A stretch of 64,000 bases of DNA from Paenochrobactrum gallinarii (GCF_014205685.1 NZ_JACIIU010000005.1:62001-126000); one strand, 5' to 3'; positions 24,890 through 35,187 are shown, counted from the first letter of the stretch. The notes: a model not told the origin generated them from the letters alone. Made by a program: numbers and translations.

Positions 24890-25513
24890 TCATTTAAGCT
24901 TGCGCAGTTTCCTTTTTAAAGCACGGCGACCACGATATAAAAGCATCAGGATAATGAGTGCTATATAAAAATAATGATCAAGGCTCAGCACTTTCGCAGA
25001 CAATGAAAAGTGCAGCAAAACCAGCACGGCCACACCATAAATAAGCCGGTGAAGCCATATCCATTTTCGGCCCATTTTACGGATGGAAAAATTATTGGAT
25101 GTCAGAGCAAGCGGCACAAGCAGCCCGAGTGCTGCCATACCAAACATGATAAAGGGACGCTTGGCTACATCATCCCAAAGGGTTGAAAAATCCATTGCCA
25201 GATCAAGCAGCAGATAAGCGGCCAGATGCATCAAGACATAATAAAAACTTAGCAGACCAAGCGCACGGCGATAGCGGATAAAATTCCAGCCTAAAATATC
25301 ACGCAGCGGCGAAATTGCCAGCGTCAACATAAGAAAACGTAGCGCCCAAAGGCCTAGTGCCTGCTCAAAACTTTTAACGGGATCGGCGCCTAACTGATTG
25401 GTTGCCCCCAGATAAAAATACCAAATCGCCGGTATAAAGCCGATAATATAGACAGCGACATTGACCATTCCCTGCCAACGTCTGGGTGGAGACAACGAAA
25501 AGCCCTGCATCAA
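24890..25513 (-). CDS. msrQ: MsrQ: haem-binding membrane subunit of the periplasmic methionine-sulfoxide reductase
   Basis: Integral membrane protein of 207 aa with about six hydrophobic segments of the ferric-reductase-like domain. Histidines for b-haem are seen in [19 protein letters not shown] and LLHFSLSAK. Its ATG overlaps the msrP stop (ATGA), so it is in a two-gene operon with MsrP, to which it delivers electrons from the quinone pool or cytosolic flavin. Confidence 0.92.
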   Translation of the reverse strand: MMQGFSLSPPRRWQGMVNVAVYIIGFIPAIWYFYLGATNQLGADPVKSFEQALGLWALRFLMLTLAISPLRDILGWNFIRYRRALGLLSFYYVLMHLAAYLLLDLAMDFSTLWDDVAKRPFIMFGMAALGLLVPLALTSNNFSIRKMGRKWIWLHRLIYGVAVLVLLHFSLSAKVLSLDHYFYIALIILMLLYRGRRALKRKLRKLK

Positions 25514-26457
25514 AAATGCGCTTTCAAATCCATGCCCGTATAAAGGGCGGCCACTTCATCGGCATAGCCATTAAAGGGCAGAGTTGGCCTGCGATTAGCA
25601 CCGAAGAAACCGCCCTCCCCAATCCGGCGCTCAGTCGCTTGGCTCCAGCGCGGATGATCAACGGTCGGATTAACATTGGCATAAAAGCCATATTCCTGCG
25701 GATTGGCAATTTGCCACGTATTTTTAGGTTCCTGATCGGTGAGCGAAATGCGGGTGATCGATTTGATGCCTTTAAAACCGTATTTCCAAGGTACAACAAG
25801 ACGAAGCGGCGCGCCATTTTGATTAAGCAATGTCTCACCATAAAGACCAACAGCCAGTAATGTCAGCGGGTTCATCGCTTCATCAAGCCGCAAACCTTCA
25901 ACATAAGGCCAGTCAAGCGATTGAAAAAAGCCTGATTGACCCGGCATTTCATCCGGCCGGACAATAGTTTCAAAGCGGACATATTTCGCACTGCCCAAAG
26001 GTTCAACTTTTTTCAATAATGCGGCCAGCGGAAAACCATCCCATGGAATAACCATCGACCACGCCTCGACACAGCGCATGCGGTAAACACGGCTTTCAAT
26101 GGTCAATTCTTTGATCAGCTTATCAAGGTCAAATGTGGCTGGCTTGCTGACCATGCCATCAATTGTCACTGTCCAGGGGCTTGACTTAAAATTGCCAGAC
26201 AATTTAGACGGATCATCTTTGCTCAAGCCGAATTCATAAAAATTATTATAAGTCGTGACATCTTTTTGCGGTGTCAGTTTCTCATCCAGCATATATGCGC
26301 TGCTTGAAGAATTAAGTGCCGCTGCACCGGCATATTTCGTTGTCGCAAGTGTTGTGAGCCCGAGCGCTGCAAGCTTTAAAAAAGTACGACGCTGCGTATA
26401 AACAGACTGTGGTGTGATTTCAGACGACGGAATTTTAGGTGGGTGATAAACAGCCAT
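25510..26457 (-). CDS. msrP: MsrP: periplasmic molybdopterin methionine-sulfoxide reductase
   Basis: Catalytic subunit (YedY family), 315 aa, exported by Tat ([12 protein letters not shown] at about 22-33). The Mo-ligating Cys is in MRCVEAWSM (Cys129), and the sulfite-oxidase-fold blocks [14 protein letters not shown] and [13 protein letters not shown] are present. It repairs oxidised Met residues in periplasmic proteins using MsrQ. The ATG at 26457 is preferred to an upstream in-frame start that gives a non-conserved extension. Confidence 0.93.
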   Translation of the reverse strand: MAVYHPPKIPSSEITPQSVYTQRRTFLKLAALGLTTLATTKYAGAAALNSSSSAYMLDEKLTPQKDVTTYNNFYEFGLSKDDPSKLSGNFKSSPWTVTIDGMVSKPATFDLDKLIKELTIESRVYRMRCVEAWSMVIPWDGFPLAALLKKVEPLGSAKYVRFETIVRPDEMPGQSGFFQSLDWPYVEGLRLDEAMNPLTLLAVGLYGETLLNQNGAPLRLVVPWKYGFKGIKSITRISLTDQEPKNTWQIANPQEYGFYANVNPTVDHPRWSQATERRIGEGGFFGANRRPTLPFNGYADEVAALYTGMDLKAHF

Positions 26458-26681
26458 TTGCCATGTCCGGTACAGTTGAAAATTGAACGTCTTTGTTAGC
26501 ACTTAATTTTGTATAAATTAGGTCTGCCAAACCATACAAGCATTGTTATTGAAGAAATATCCAAATGACTATGATGAACGAGAACACAATATAAACATCT
26601 GAATTGAATTTCATATTCTCATTAATAGTTCTATGTTAGAGTGCTGGAACCAGTAAAATCTTCAAAAGACAGGGATTTCCT

Positions 26682-28139
26682 ATGATCGTTGGATTAGGTG
26701 CGCGTTATCAGAACTATGCCCATGGATTTGGTTGTTTGTGCCACAGTAACATCATAACGGAACTGACCGACCGTGTGAGTAAATCCGTTTCAAGACGCTC
26801 TGTTCTGCGCGGTATTATGGCCACGATGGCTGCTGTCGGCGTTGGTAGCGGCAGCGCATTGGCTGCTGAAAACACTGAACGGCCGTTGGTGCTGAAAAAT
26901 GTCCGCATCTTTAATGGTCAGGATGCCAAACTTATTGAAGGTAAAAGCGTTCTTATCGTCAAAAATCGCATCGAAAATATTATTGGTGCTGATGAGACGG
27001 TAGAAAATGCGCAAATCATTGATTGCGGTAATCGCGTTCTCATGCCGGGCATGATTGACGCCCATTGGCACAGTATTCTGGCAGCTATTCCGCAAATGGT
27101 CGCGATGACATCAGATGTCGCATATATCCATTTGGTTGCAGCAGAGGAAGCACAAAGAACTTTGATGCGTGGTTTCACCACCATCCGCGATGTGGGCGGC
27201 CCTTCTTTCGCGCTCAAACGCGCCATTGATGAAGGTCGGATCGCAGGCCCGCGTATTTATCCCTCCGGAGCAATGATTTCGCAGACATCCGGTCATGGCG
27301 ATTTCCGTATGCGCACTGATATTCCTCGTCATAGCAGCAATGATATCAGCCTTTCAGAAGCAGCCGGCATTGCGGCTATTGCGGATGGTGAAGCAGAAGT
27401 TCTGCGTCGTGTGCGTGAACAATTAATGCTTGGCGCCAGCCAGATTAAAATTTTGGTGGGCGGCGGCGTTGCCTCGACCTATGATCCGTTTGATTCAATC
27501 CAATTCACGGAAGCTGAAATTCGTGCAGCTGTTGCTGCGGCCTCGGATTGGGGCACTTATGTTTGCTCCCATGTTTACACATCAGCAGGCATTCAGCGTG
27601 CGCTTAAATGTGGTGTAAAATCTATCGAACACGGCCAGCTTGCAGACGAAGAAACAGTCAAACAAATTGCCGATGCCGGTGCATGGTGGAGTTTGCAGCC
27701 GTTTTTGGCCGATGAAGATTCCAATGTTTACCCGACCCAGCTTCAGCGCGACCAGCAAAAAATGGTGGCCGAAGGCACAATGCGTGCTTTTGATCTGGGG
27801 CAGAAATACAATGTCAAAATGGCATGGGGCACCGACATTCTCTTTAACCCGAAAGGTACACCAACGCAGGGCAAACAACTGGCCAAAATTGCCCGTTGGT
27901 TTGACAATGCTGATGTGTTGAAAATGGCAACCCATACCAATGCGCAATTGCTGGCCATGTCAGGCCCGCGCAATCCTTATGCTTTAGCCGTTGGTGTGAT
28001 TGAAGCCGGTGCCGCAGCCGATATGCTGCTTGTTGACGGCAATCCGCTGGAAGATATCAATCTCATTGCTGATCCGGATAAGAACTTCAAGCTGATTATG
28101 AAAGACGGCCGTATCCATAAAAACGAGCTGAATGCTTAA
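26682..28139 (+). CDS. Exported amidohydrolase (imidazolonepropionase/Xaa-Pro dipeptidase-like)
   Basis: 485-aa amidohydrolase-superfamily protein. Metal ligands appear in order: HxH in DAHWHS, a Lys in IKILVGGG that may be carbamylated, His in CSHVYT and SIEHG, and Asp in AWGTDIL. The family closing motif is AADMLLVDGNPLEDI. The N terminus is unusual: a twin-arginine motif SRRSVLRG lies near residues 38-45, preceded by a segment with CLCHSN. This implies Tat export of a folded metalloenzyme. It is monocistronic with a terminator. Substrate unknown; relatives cleave cyclic amides or dipeptides. Confidence 0.88.
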   Translation: MIVGLGARYQNYAHGFGCLCHSNIITELTDRVSKSVSRRSVLRGIMATMAAVGVGSGSALAAENTERPLVLKNVRIFNGQDAKLIEGKSVLIVKNRIENIIGADETVENAQIIDCGNRVLMPGMIDAHWHSILAAIPQMVAMTSDVAYIHLVAAEEAQRTLMRGFTTIRDVGGPSFALKRAIDEGRIAGPRIYPSGAMISQTSGHGDFRMRTDIPRHSSNDISLSEAAGIAAIADGEAEVLRRVREQLMLGASQIKILVGGGVASTYDPFDSIQFTEAEIRAAVAAASDWGTYVCSHVYTSAGIQRALKCGVKSIEHGQLADEETVKQIADAGAWWSLQPFLADEDSNVYPTQLQRDQQKMVAEGTMRAFDLGQKYNVKMAWGTDILFNPKGTPTQGKQLAKIARWFDNADVLKMATHTNAQLLAMSGPRNPYALAVGVIEAGAAADMLLVDGNPLEDINLIADPDKNFKLIMKDGRIHKNELNA

Positions 28140-28154
28140 TTTGTTCAAGACATT

Positions 28155-28184
28155 AAAAAAGCCGCGTAAGACGCGGCTTTTTTT
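28155..28184. terminator. Bidirectional Rho-independent terminator
   Basis: GCCGCGT-AAG-ACGCGGC stem with A6 before and T7 after; serves the convergent amidohydrolase and GntR genes. Confidence 0.92.
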
Positions 28185-28187
28185 GTT

Positions 28188-28967
28188 TTATCCGGAACTG
28201 CGACTGAGCAAATCGCTATTAAAAGCAGCATCAAGACGGCACATAAAATCTTCTGCGCAGCACATATGCTCTTTCATAATATGCACAACAGCATCTTTGT
28301 CCTGACGCTTGAAAGCCTCAACCAAGGCAATGTGGCTTTCCACATTATGATCGCCAAATTGTTCATGTTCGGTGAGACTTGGTGAACGGAAACTGACCAG
28401 ATCACGCAGCAGACTATTGAGGAAACGGCAGATGAAAATCAGCAACGGATTGTCGGAAGCATCACATAAAATATCGTGAAACTCCGTTTCAGCGGTACGC
28501 CCGATAGTGCGATTGCCGTCGCGGTTGGCCTCAACGCAAATTTTGATATTCGCTTCCAGCTTACGATAATCTTCATCAGTCAGTTTGCCGACCACACTGA
28601 GTGCCAGCGCGACTTCAATGGATTTACGCACTTCATAAACATTTTGGAATGTCAGCGTTTGAAAATGCATATATTGACGTAATTGCTGAATGGCGATTTC
28701 AAGGGATGCCGGCTGAATTTCCGGCCCCCCATTGGGGCCGGATTGCATCGCAATCAACCCTTCAACTTCCAAAGCTTTCAGCGCTTCTCTGATAGTGCCT
28801 TTGGCGCAACCATAATGCTCCATCAATGCTTTTTCATGGGGCAAACGATCGCCGGGAACCATTTTTTCACGCGCGATTGTGCGTCGTAAATCTTCCGCAA
28901 TCTGATCAGAAAGTTTAATTCGTTTGAACTTAACTGCCTTATCAATTTTGCCTGACACCTGATCCAT
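28188..28967 (-). CDS. GntR-family regulator (FCD/FadR subfamily)
   Basis: 259-aa regulator: the winged HTH (DQIAEDLRRTIAREKMVPGDRLPHE, GCAKGTIREALKALEVEGLI) is followed by an all-helical FCD domain with the metal/ligand residues in ETEFHDILCDASDNPLL and ESHIALVEAFKRQD. It starts 11 bp after the MlrC-like gene stop and is the last gene of the Liv/M20/MlrC cassette, so it likely controls that operon. Confidence 0.9.
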   Translation of the reverse strand: MDQVSGKIDKAVKFKRIKLSDQIAEDLRRTIAREKMVPGDRLPHEKALMEHYGCAKGTIREALKALEVEGLIAMQSGPNGGPEIQPASLEIAIQQLRQYMHFQTLTFQNVYEVRKSIEVALALSVVGKLTDEDYRKLEANIKICVEANRDGNRTIGRTAETEFHDILCDASDNPLLIFICRFLNSLLRDLVSFRSPSLTEHEQFGDHNVESHIALVEAFKRQDKDAVVHIMKEHMCCAEDFMCRLDAAFNSDLLSRSSG

Positions 28968-28978
28968 ATTTTATCCTG

Positions 28979-30463
28979 TCACTGCCAGACGCCCTCATTA
29001 TCTAACGGATAAATCGGCCTTGCTAATTTCTTGAACGAAAACAATTGGTAATTGGAACTTGTTACACCACCGCTCGCACATTCAACAACAGCCAGAGCCT
29101 GAGGTTCGAATACCGGACGGCAATACATGCGTGACTTTAATATCAGGTAATCACCTTGCAAAGGGTCAATATTGGCGCAGTTAAAAACGCCGAGATCCCA
29201 TGGCTCATGCGGAAATTCTGTAATGAGAATAGTCGCCTCATCTGTTTTGAAAGCAACAGCACGTCCCATATGGCATAATTGCCCTGTATAGATGGGGCCA
29301 GAGACAATATAATCGCCGTCACTGAGAGCCGTTACTGTGCCGGTTATTTCAAGTGGTGCTTGAGGCGCAATAAAATCATTAGCAGCAATTTTGTTGCCAA
29401 GCATAATGGTAGCCTTTGCACCGGCACCTGCTTTAAACAGTTCATCAACCACAGCAGGATCACTGAACGGCCCCGCAACAATATTTTTAAGCCCTGCCTG
29501 AATGGCGGCCTGTAATACATCCATATTGTCGCAAGTTCCACCCGACATGCAGTTGTCGCCATGATCCAGCATCAAGACATAGCCTGAGCTATGCTTCTGA
29601 CGTTCTCTTTCAGCTTGCTTCACTGATATCGCTAATGGCGCTTCCGTATATAAAAACTCGTCACGGCGCTGCCATGCAACTTGCGCTACTTCCGCAGCAA
29701 CAGTTTCAGCCAGAGCATCACTATCCGCCACCACGACAACGGAAAGGCCGGTTTCTTTCAAATCAGCGATCGGAAAGCCGCCAAACACAGAGACAGCATG
29801 CACACCGTCGCGTTTTTCAATCTCTTTGGCCAGATTGATAACATCCGTCATCGCGCAATCTTCATTGGTATTCATACGCAATGTAGCGGCCAGCATTGGC
29901 GGATGGTTGAAGGCTTGTTTCGGCTGCAAACCATCATCGAGCATCTTGTCGATAATGCGTGTGACATGCTCGCCGGTCGCATACATATCAATATGCGGAT
30001 AGGTTTTAAAACCAACAATGCAATCGCAATTATCCAAAATATCCTGTGTAATATTGCCATGCAGATCAAGCGCAACACCAAGTGGTGTTGATGGTGCAAC
30101 AGCCCGTACACGGCGCAGCAATTCGCCCTCACCATCATCAAAAGAGCGTGTGACCATTGCGCCGTGCAGATCAAGCAAAATGAGATCACAGCCTTTTGCG
30201 ACACCATCGGTAATGGCAGCTGCGAGGCGTTCAAACGCCTCGTCCTCTACCGGTCCGCTTGGATTGGCTGTGGCCGCCAATGGCACAATAATCTCGGCTT
30301 TTTTTGCCAATGCATAAGCATAAAATGCTCCCAAAGCCGTATTGGAACCATTGGCAAATTTCGCGGCGTCTTCATCATAATGCGGATTAAAGGATTGTAA
30401 ATTCGTGACAACAGGTGAGAAACTATTTGTCTCGTGGTTAAGACGAGCAATCAGAATGCGCAT
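28979..30463 (-). CDS. M81-family metallopeptidase (MlrC-like)
   Basis: 494-aa protein of the MlrC (microcystinase C) family. The opening RILIARLNHETNSFSP and the metal-site motifs LLDLHGAM and LDLHGN are present, and the C-terminal MlrC domain contains DPLQGDYLILKSR. Family members act on small linear peptides or amide compounds. Start at 30463 (ATG) rather than the upstream TTG. It lies nine bases after the M20 hydrolase and shares its operon with an ABC importer, suggesting a small peptide/amide catabolite (inference). Confidence 0.9.
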   Translation of the reverse strand: MRILIARLNHETNSFSPVVTNLQSFNPHYDEDAAKFANGSNTALGAFYAYALAKKAEIIVPLAATANPSGPVEDEAFERLAAAITDGVAKGCDLILLDLHGAMVTRSFDDGEGELLRRVRAVAPSTPLGVALDLHGNITQDILDNCDCIVGFKTYPHIDMYATGEHVTRIIDKMLDDGLQPKQAFNHPPMLAATLRMNTNEDCAMTDVINLAKEIEKRDGVHAVSVFGGFPIADLKETGLSVVVVADSDALAETVAAEVAQVAWQRRDEFLYTEAPLAISVKQAERERQKHSSGYVLMLDHGDNCMSGGTCDNMDVLQAAIQAGLKNIVAGPFSDPAVVDELFKAGAGAKATIMLGNKIAANDFIAPQAPLEITGTVTALSDGDYIVSGPIYTGQLCHMGRAVAFKTDEATILITEFPHEPWDLGVFNCANIDPLQGDYLILKSRMYCRPVFEPQALAVVECASGGVTSSNYQLFSFKKLARPIYPLDNEGVWQ

Positions 30464-30472
30464 TATCAATCC

Positions 30473-31729
30473 TCAAGCAGCATTTTGCTGTTCTGCAATT
30501 TTACGGTCATAATGAAGCACAGCATCAAGCAGCACCTGCACACCGGCAGTGCATTCAGCCGAGCTGGTGGCTTCAGCTTCATTATGACTCAAGCCACCCT
30601 CACTCGGCACAAAAATCATGGTTGTCGGCGCAATGGTTGCGGTGTGCGCGGCATCATGTCCGGCACCGGAAATGAGATCCATATTGCTATAGCCGTGCTT
30701 CTCAGCCGCCTGACGCACTGCTTCAATGCAATCCGCATCAAAAACAACCGCATCCGTTTTTGAAATACATTCCAGCGAACCGGTCAGGCCGATCTGTTCT
30801 TTCTGGGCTTCAAACATTTCAAAAATACGTGCTTCCATCTCGTCCAGCACGGCATCATCCGGATGGCGGATATCAACGGTAAAATGCACTTCACCCGGAA
30901 TAACATTGGTGGAATTCGGAGTGATTTCCATAAAGCCGATCGTGCCCACCGCATGCGGCGCATGTTTATGTGCTAATTCATCAATATAAGAAATCAAGCG
31001 CGAAACACCAAGCAATGCATTTCGGCGCATGCTCATCGGAGTGGAACCGGTATGGGCGGCAGTACCAAACAGGCGGCCTTCATACCAACGCATACCTTGC
31101 ACGCCCTGAACCACACCGATCAGTTTTTCTTGTGCCTCAAGAATTGGCCCCTGCTCGATGTGAAGTTCAAACATTGCGCCAAAACTTGTTTCTTGTTTGC
31201 TTGCTTCACCGCGATAGCCAATATCATCTAAAGCCGTGCCAAATTTCACCCCTTCGACGTCTTCACGATTATCGGCATAATCACGGCTGTAAACACCCGC
31301 ATAAACGCCGGAACCAAGCATGGCCGGCGAAAATCTGGAGCCTTCTTCATTTGTCCAATTGACCAGCATCAGCGGCGCTTCGGTAACATAGCCGCTCTGA
31401 TCTAAAGTGCGCAGCACTTCCAGACCACCCAAAACACCCAAAATACCGTCGAATTTACCGCCGGTCGGCTGGGTATCAAGATGACTGCCCATGGCAATGG
31501 GAGCAAGATTGTTATTACGCCCTTCGCGCAGCGCAAACATATTGCCAACATCGTCAACTTTAACGCTCATGCCCAGTTTTTCACATTGGGCTGTCAGCCA
31601 ATCGCGCACATTTTTATCATGCCCGGTCAGCGTTAAACGTGCCACACCACCATTAGGCAAGCCGCCCAGCTTGGCGGTTTCCATCAGACTGTTCCATAAG
31701 CGGTTTTCATCGACAATCATATTAGACAT
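30473..31729 (-). CDS. M20-family Zn-dependent hydrolase (allantoate amidohydrolase / N-carbamoyl-amino-acid hydrolase type)
   Basis: Amidase of the hydantoinase/carbamoylase group, 418 aa. Metal ligands are visible in MGSHLDTQPTGGKFDG, NEEGSRF, ELHIEQGP and GAGHDAAH, and the substrate-gating Arg/His block HTGSTPMSMRRNAL is intact. GGAGGAGG lies upstream of the ATG at 31729. It is encoded directly after LivF, so its substrate is probably the imported molecule: a ureido or N-carbamoyl compound is the family expectation. Confidence 0.92.
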   Translation of the reverse strand: MSNMIVDENRLWNSLMETAKLGGLPNGGVARLTLTGHDKNVRDWLTAQCEKLGMSVKVDDVGNMFALREGRNNNLAPIAMGSHLDTQPTGGKFDGILGVLGGLEVLRTLDQSGYVTEAPLMLVNWTNEEGSRFSPAMLGSGVYAGVYSRDYADNREDVEGVKFGTALDDIGYRGEASKQETSFGAMFELHIEQGPILEAQEKLIGVVQGVQGMRWYEGRLFGTAAHTGSTPMSMRRNALLGVSRLISYIDELAHKHAPHAVGTIGFMEITPNSTNVIPGEVHFTVDIRHPDDAVLDEMEARIFEMFEAQKEQIGLTGSLECISKTDAVVFDADCIEAVRQAAEKHGYSNMDLISGAGHDAAHTATIAPTTMIFVPSEGGLSHNEAEATSSAECTAGVQVLLDAVLHYDRKIAEQQNAA

Positions 31730-31762
31730 AGAAAGTGTGCCTCCTCCGGCAAACACGGTATG

Positions 31763-32470
31763 TTAATTGGCTTTCACGCCCAAATAGCGGTCTCGTGCAT
31801 CTGTATCAGCGATAAATTCTTGCGCGGTTCCGTGATAAACAATGCGCCCCAGTTCCAGAATATAATGGCGGTCTGCCAATGCGGTACAAACGGCCAGATT
31901 TTGCTCAACCAGCAAAATAGGCACTCCGGCTGCACGGATTTTCTGAATTTGGCTAACAATTTCCTCAACGATAACAGGTGCCAGCCCTTCAACAGGCTCA
32001 TCCAGCATCAATAGTTTTGGATTGTTGAGCAAAGCACGCGCGATCGAGAGCATTTGCTGCTCACCACCCGACAATTGGCTGCCGCCATTTTTCCGGCGCT
32101 CTTCAAGGCGCGGGAAAATCTGATAAATATCAGTCATCGACCAAGGTGAATTTTTACGCTGGGCAATTTGAAGATTTTCTTCAACGCTGAGCAGGCCAAA
32201 AATACCACGATCTTCCGGCACCAATGCCAGCCCCTGCTGCGAAACCTTATAGGCTGGCAAGCCTGCCATATTTTTTCCGCCGAGCGTGATTTTGCCTTTG
32301 GCCGGTGTCAGCAAACCGCTGATAGATTTCAGTGTTGAGCTTTTACCTGCACCATTGCGGCCAAGCAGCGTGACAATTTCACCTTCATTCACTTCCAGCG
32401 AAACGCCCTGAATGATGTGACTTTTGCCATAGTAACTGTGAATATTATCCACCTGAAGAAAAGCACTCAT
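31763..32470 (-). CDS. LivF-like ABC ATPase (cassette 2)
   Basis: 235-aa HAAT-type ATPase. Walker A GRNGAGKSS, signature LSGGEQQM and Walker B LLMLDEPVEGLAP are all canonical, in contrast to the LivF at 7005. ATG overlaps the LivG stop (ATGA). Followed after 33 bp by the M20 hydrolase gene. Confidence 0.94.
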   Translation of the reverse strand: MSAFLQVDNIHSYYGKSHIIQGVSLEVNEGEIVTLLGRNGAGKSSTLKSISGLLTPAKGKITLGGKNMAGLPAYKVSQQGLALVPEDRGIFGLLSVEENLQIAQRKNSPWSMTDIYQIFPRLEERRKNGGSQLSGGEQQMLSIARALLNNPKLLMLDEPVEGLAPVIVEEIVSQIQKIRAAGVPILLVEQNLAVCTALADRHYILELGRIVYHGTAQEFIADTDARDRYLGVKAN

Positions 32471-33261
32471 GCGATATCTCCCGTGATCATATTGCCAAGA
32501 TAAGCACGTTGCACTTCCGGATCTTCGCGCACAAATGCAGGCGCGCCTTCAACCAGTTTACGTCCCGCACGCATCACCGTCACGGTATCGCTGATATTCA
32601 TCACAATGCCCATATTATGCTCAATAAACAGAACGGTATGATCGCGACCCAAATCTTTGATCAGGCGCTTCATATCCTCAATGTCATCAATACCCATGCC
32701 CGATGTCGGCTCGTCCATCAGGATAACAAGCGGTTTGGAAGCCATGGCCATGCCAACTTCCAAACGTCTTTGCTGGCCGTGGGACAGTTCACCTGCCGCG
32801 CGTGAACGCACATGAGTAAGGTTCAAACGCTCCATCACATATTCTGCGGTTTGGCGTGTTTCCACATTACTATCGGCACTGCGCCATGGCGCCAGCGCTG
32901 CCCAGGGCGTTTTACCCTGCGCTGCAAGACGCAAGTTTTCATTGACATCCAGCGTCGGGAAAAGACTGGTCACCTGAAAAGAGCGGGCAACACCAAGCTG
33001 CACGCGTTCTTCAGCCGAAGCTGGGGTGATGTCTTTGCCATAAAGATGGATCGAACCGGATGATGCCTTCACGCGACCGGTGAGCGCATGAAACAAAGTG
33101 GTTTTACCTGCACCATTGGGCCCGATGATTGAATGCACACTATTGGCTTTGATCGACAAATCGACATCCGCAAGAGCTACGAATTTGCCGTAAGTGATGC
33201 CAATACCTTTGGTTTCAAGCGCCACTGATCCGGCGGAGTTTGGTTGATGCAATGCACTCAT
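32467..33261 (-). CDS. LivG-like ABC ATPase (cassette 2)
   Basis: 264-aa HAAT-type ATPase with Walker A GPNGAGKTT, signature LSHGQQRR and Walker B VILMDEPTSGMG. GGAGAAGTGAC precedes the ATG at 33261; the upstream in-frame extension lies inside livM and is discarded. Ends with the LivG-type EVQRAYLGNM. Confidence 0.94.
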   Translation of the reverse strand: MSALHQPNSAGSVALETKGIGITYGKFVALADVDLSIKANSVHSIIGPNGAGKTTLFHALTGRVKASSGSIHLYGKDITPASAEERVQLGVARSFQVTSLFPTLDVNENLRLAAQGKTPWAALAPWRSADSNVETRQTAEYVMERLNLTHVRSRAAGELSHGQQRRLEVGMAMASKPLVILMDEPTSGMGIDDIEDMKRLIKDLGRDHTVLFIEHNMGIVMNISDTVTVMRAGRKLVEGAPAFVREDPEVQRAYLGNMITGDIA

Positions 33262-33262
33262 G

Positions 33263-34240
33263 TCACTTCTCCTCCGTTGTGTCTTGGGTTTTCGCGTCTT
33301 CTTGTTTTGAGGTGAGCGCCGCCACCAATTTTTCCAAAAGACCCCAGAGACCTTTTTGAGCAAAGAGCGAAACAACGATCAGTGCCAAACCTAAGAGCAA
33401 CAACCAACGCGGCCAGATGACAGATAACCAATCAGCCAAGAGCAGATAGCTTGCCGCACCGATAACGGATGCAATCAAACTGGTGCTGCCGCCAATGATG
33501 GTCATGATCAGGATCATTTCACTGGTGTGGTGTTCAATGCTGGTCAGCGGTGCAACACCAATCAGCATTGCATGCAATGCACCTGCTAGTGCAGTCACTG
33601 CACCGGAGATGGCAAAAGCTGTCACTTTAAACGCCTTGATCGGGAAACCAACCGCTATGGCGCGCTCTTCGTTTTCACGGATAGCAATCAATGTGCGGCC
33701 AAACGTGGACTGGATTGCGCGCAAAAGAAGGGCAAAAACCACGAGGAAGATAATCGCGACATAGGTGTAATATGACCAAGTCGACGACAGAACTGTTCCG
33801 CCAAAGCTTGGACGCGGCACATCCAGCAGACCGTTATCACCACCGGTAATATCGCTGAAAGTATAAGCAAGGAAGAAGAACAGCTGCGAGAAAGCAAGCG
33901 TCAGCATGACAAAGTAAACACCTTGTCTGCGGATGGCAAACCAGCCGACCAAAGTGGCAAGTGCCGCACCGCTTACAATTGCTACCGGCAGCATCACGCC
34001 GACAGGCAGACCGGTACGGGTGAGCATGATGCCGGCAATATAGCTGCCGGAGCCGAAGAAGATGCCCTGCCCGAATGATAGAAGTCCGGTATAGCCAAGC
34101 AGCAGGTTACATGCGGTTACAGCAAGCGCAAAAATCAGGATTTCCGTTGCGAGAATACCGGATTTCATAAAGACCGGCATAATCAGAACAGCAGCAACGG
34201 CCAGCAAAAACTGGAAGTAAGGATTGTTCAGGGTTTTCAT
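33263..34240 (-). CDS. LivM-like ABC permease (cassette 2)
   Basis: 325-aa inner-membrane permease with the GYTGLLSFGQGIFFGSGSY motif and IRENEERAIAVGF coupling loop. Conserved IIGGSTSLIASVIG replaces the usual LGGIGT form. Two bases before LivG start; three bases after LivH. Confidence 0.93.
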   Translation of the reverse strand: MKTLNNPYFQFLLAVAAVLIMPVFMKSGILATEILIFALAVTACNLLLGYTGLLSFGQGIFFGSGSYIAGIMLTRTGLPVGVMLPVAIVSGAALATLVGWFAIRRQGVYFVMLTLAFSQLFFFLAYTFSDITGGDNGLLDVPRPSFGGTVLSSTWSYYTYVAIIFLVVFALLLRAIQSTFGRTLIAIRENEERAIAVGFPIKAFKVTAFAISGAVTALAGALHAMLIGVAPLTSIEHHTSEMILIMTIIGGSTSLIASVIGAASYLLLADWLSVIWPRWLLLLGLALIVVSLFAQKGLWGLLEKLVAALTSKQEDAKTQDTTEEK

Positions 34241-34243
34241 GAT

Positions 34244-35098
34244 TTATGCTCTCCCGAACAGGCCGCGCGGCATTGAAATAATAACCAGTGCCATGCCGAC
34301 ATAAATGATCAGACGCGCACCTTCCGGCCAAATCGTGGCCATCATACTTTGCAGCACGCCAACCAGAATACCTGCAACCAAAGCACCGGTATAACTGCCC
34401 ATGCCACCGATAACGACCACCACGAAGGCGATGCCGAGGGCATCAATCCCCATGAAAGGTTCAACACCGCGGATAGGTGCTACAAGCGCACCGGCAAGAC
34501 CGGCAAGACCGGCACCAAGAGCAAAAATAGCTGTGTTAATGCGCAGCGTATTATAGCCAAGCAGTGCCATATTATCGGAGGATTCCGAGCCCGCACGCAC
34601 AATCGCGCCAAGGCGTGTACCCTCAAGCAACCACCACAACAGGGCTGCGAGAATAGCCGTAAAGACAATGACGAAAATTCGATATTGCGGATAGATGAAG
34701 TCGCCCCAGATGAAGACGCCGCTCAATGCAGCAGGCGCAGAAACACTTCCACCCAGCGGACCCCAAATGATGATGACAAATTCCTGAATGGCGAGCGCCA
34801 TTCCCACAGTCACCAAAATATGGAATGTATGCGGGAGTTTATAAATACGACGCAGCAATAATGCTTCCGTCACCGCTGCCAGAGCTGCCACAATCACTGT
34901 TGCAACGGGCATTGCTACCCAGAAGCTGAAACCGCGCTCAACCAGATCATAAGCCAGATAGGCACCCAACAGATAAAAAGCGCCGTGGGCAAAGTTTACA
35001 AACTGCAATAGTCCGAAAATAACGCTAAGTCCGACGGCGAGCAGGAAGTAAAGCATCCCCAGCCCGATGCCGTTCAGCATCTGGAATAAATAAATCAC
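34244..35098 (-). CDS. LivH-like ABC permease (cassette 2)
   Basis: 284-aa permease starting at GTG 35098 behind a GGAG site, and beginning at the conserved LivH N terminus (FQMLNGIGLGMLYFLLAVGL). NFAHGAFYLLGAYLAY and VVVIGGMGSYTGALVAG are family motifs. Intact, so it is a useful reference for the broken copy at 9452. Confidence 0.93.
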   Translation of the reverse strand: MIYLFQMLNGIGLGMLYFLLAVGLSVIFGLLQFVNFAHGAFYLLGAYLAYDLVERGFSFWVAMPVATVIVAALAAVTEALLLRRIYKLPHTFHILVTVGMALAIQEFVIIIWGPLGGSVSAPAALSGVFIWGDFIYPQYRIFVIVFTAILAALLWWLLEGTRLGAIVRAGSESSDNMALLGYNTLRINTAIFALGAGLAGLAGALVAPIRGVEPFMGIDALGIAFVVVVIGGMGSYTGALVAGILVGVLQSMMATIWPEGARLIIYVGMALVIISMPRGLFGRA

Positions 35099-35129
35099 CA
35101 GAGTTCTCCTGAGAGTAAGAAGTCAGGCG

Positions 35130-35148
35130 CGGGCATAAAATGCCCGCA
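35130..35148 (-). other. Stem-loop between receptor and LivH genes (cassette 2)
   Basis: GCGGGCAT-AAA-ATGCCCGC, an 8-bp perfect stem with three-base loop in the short gap after the binding-protein gene. No T-run; likely mRNA-stabilising or attenuating. Confidence 0.6.
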
Positions 35149-35187
35149 CGAGTGAGTTGTATCGGGTAATTTTAAGCCTTGGCGGCT

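Noticed and set aside
34349-34861. 170-aa open frame on the plus strand
   Set aside because: Antisense to a well-formed LivH gene; composition is atypical of proteins.
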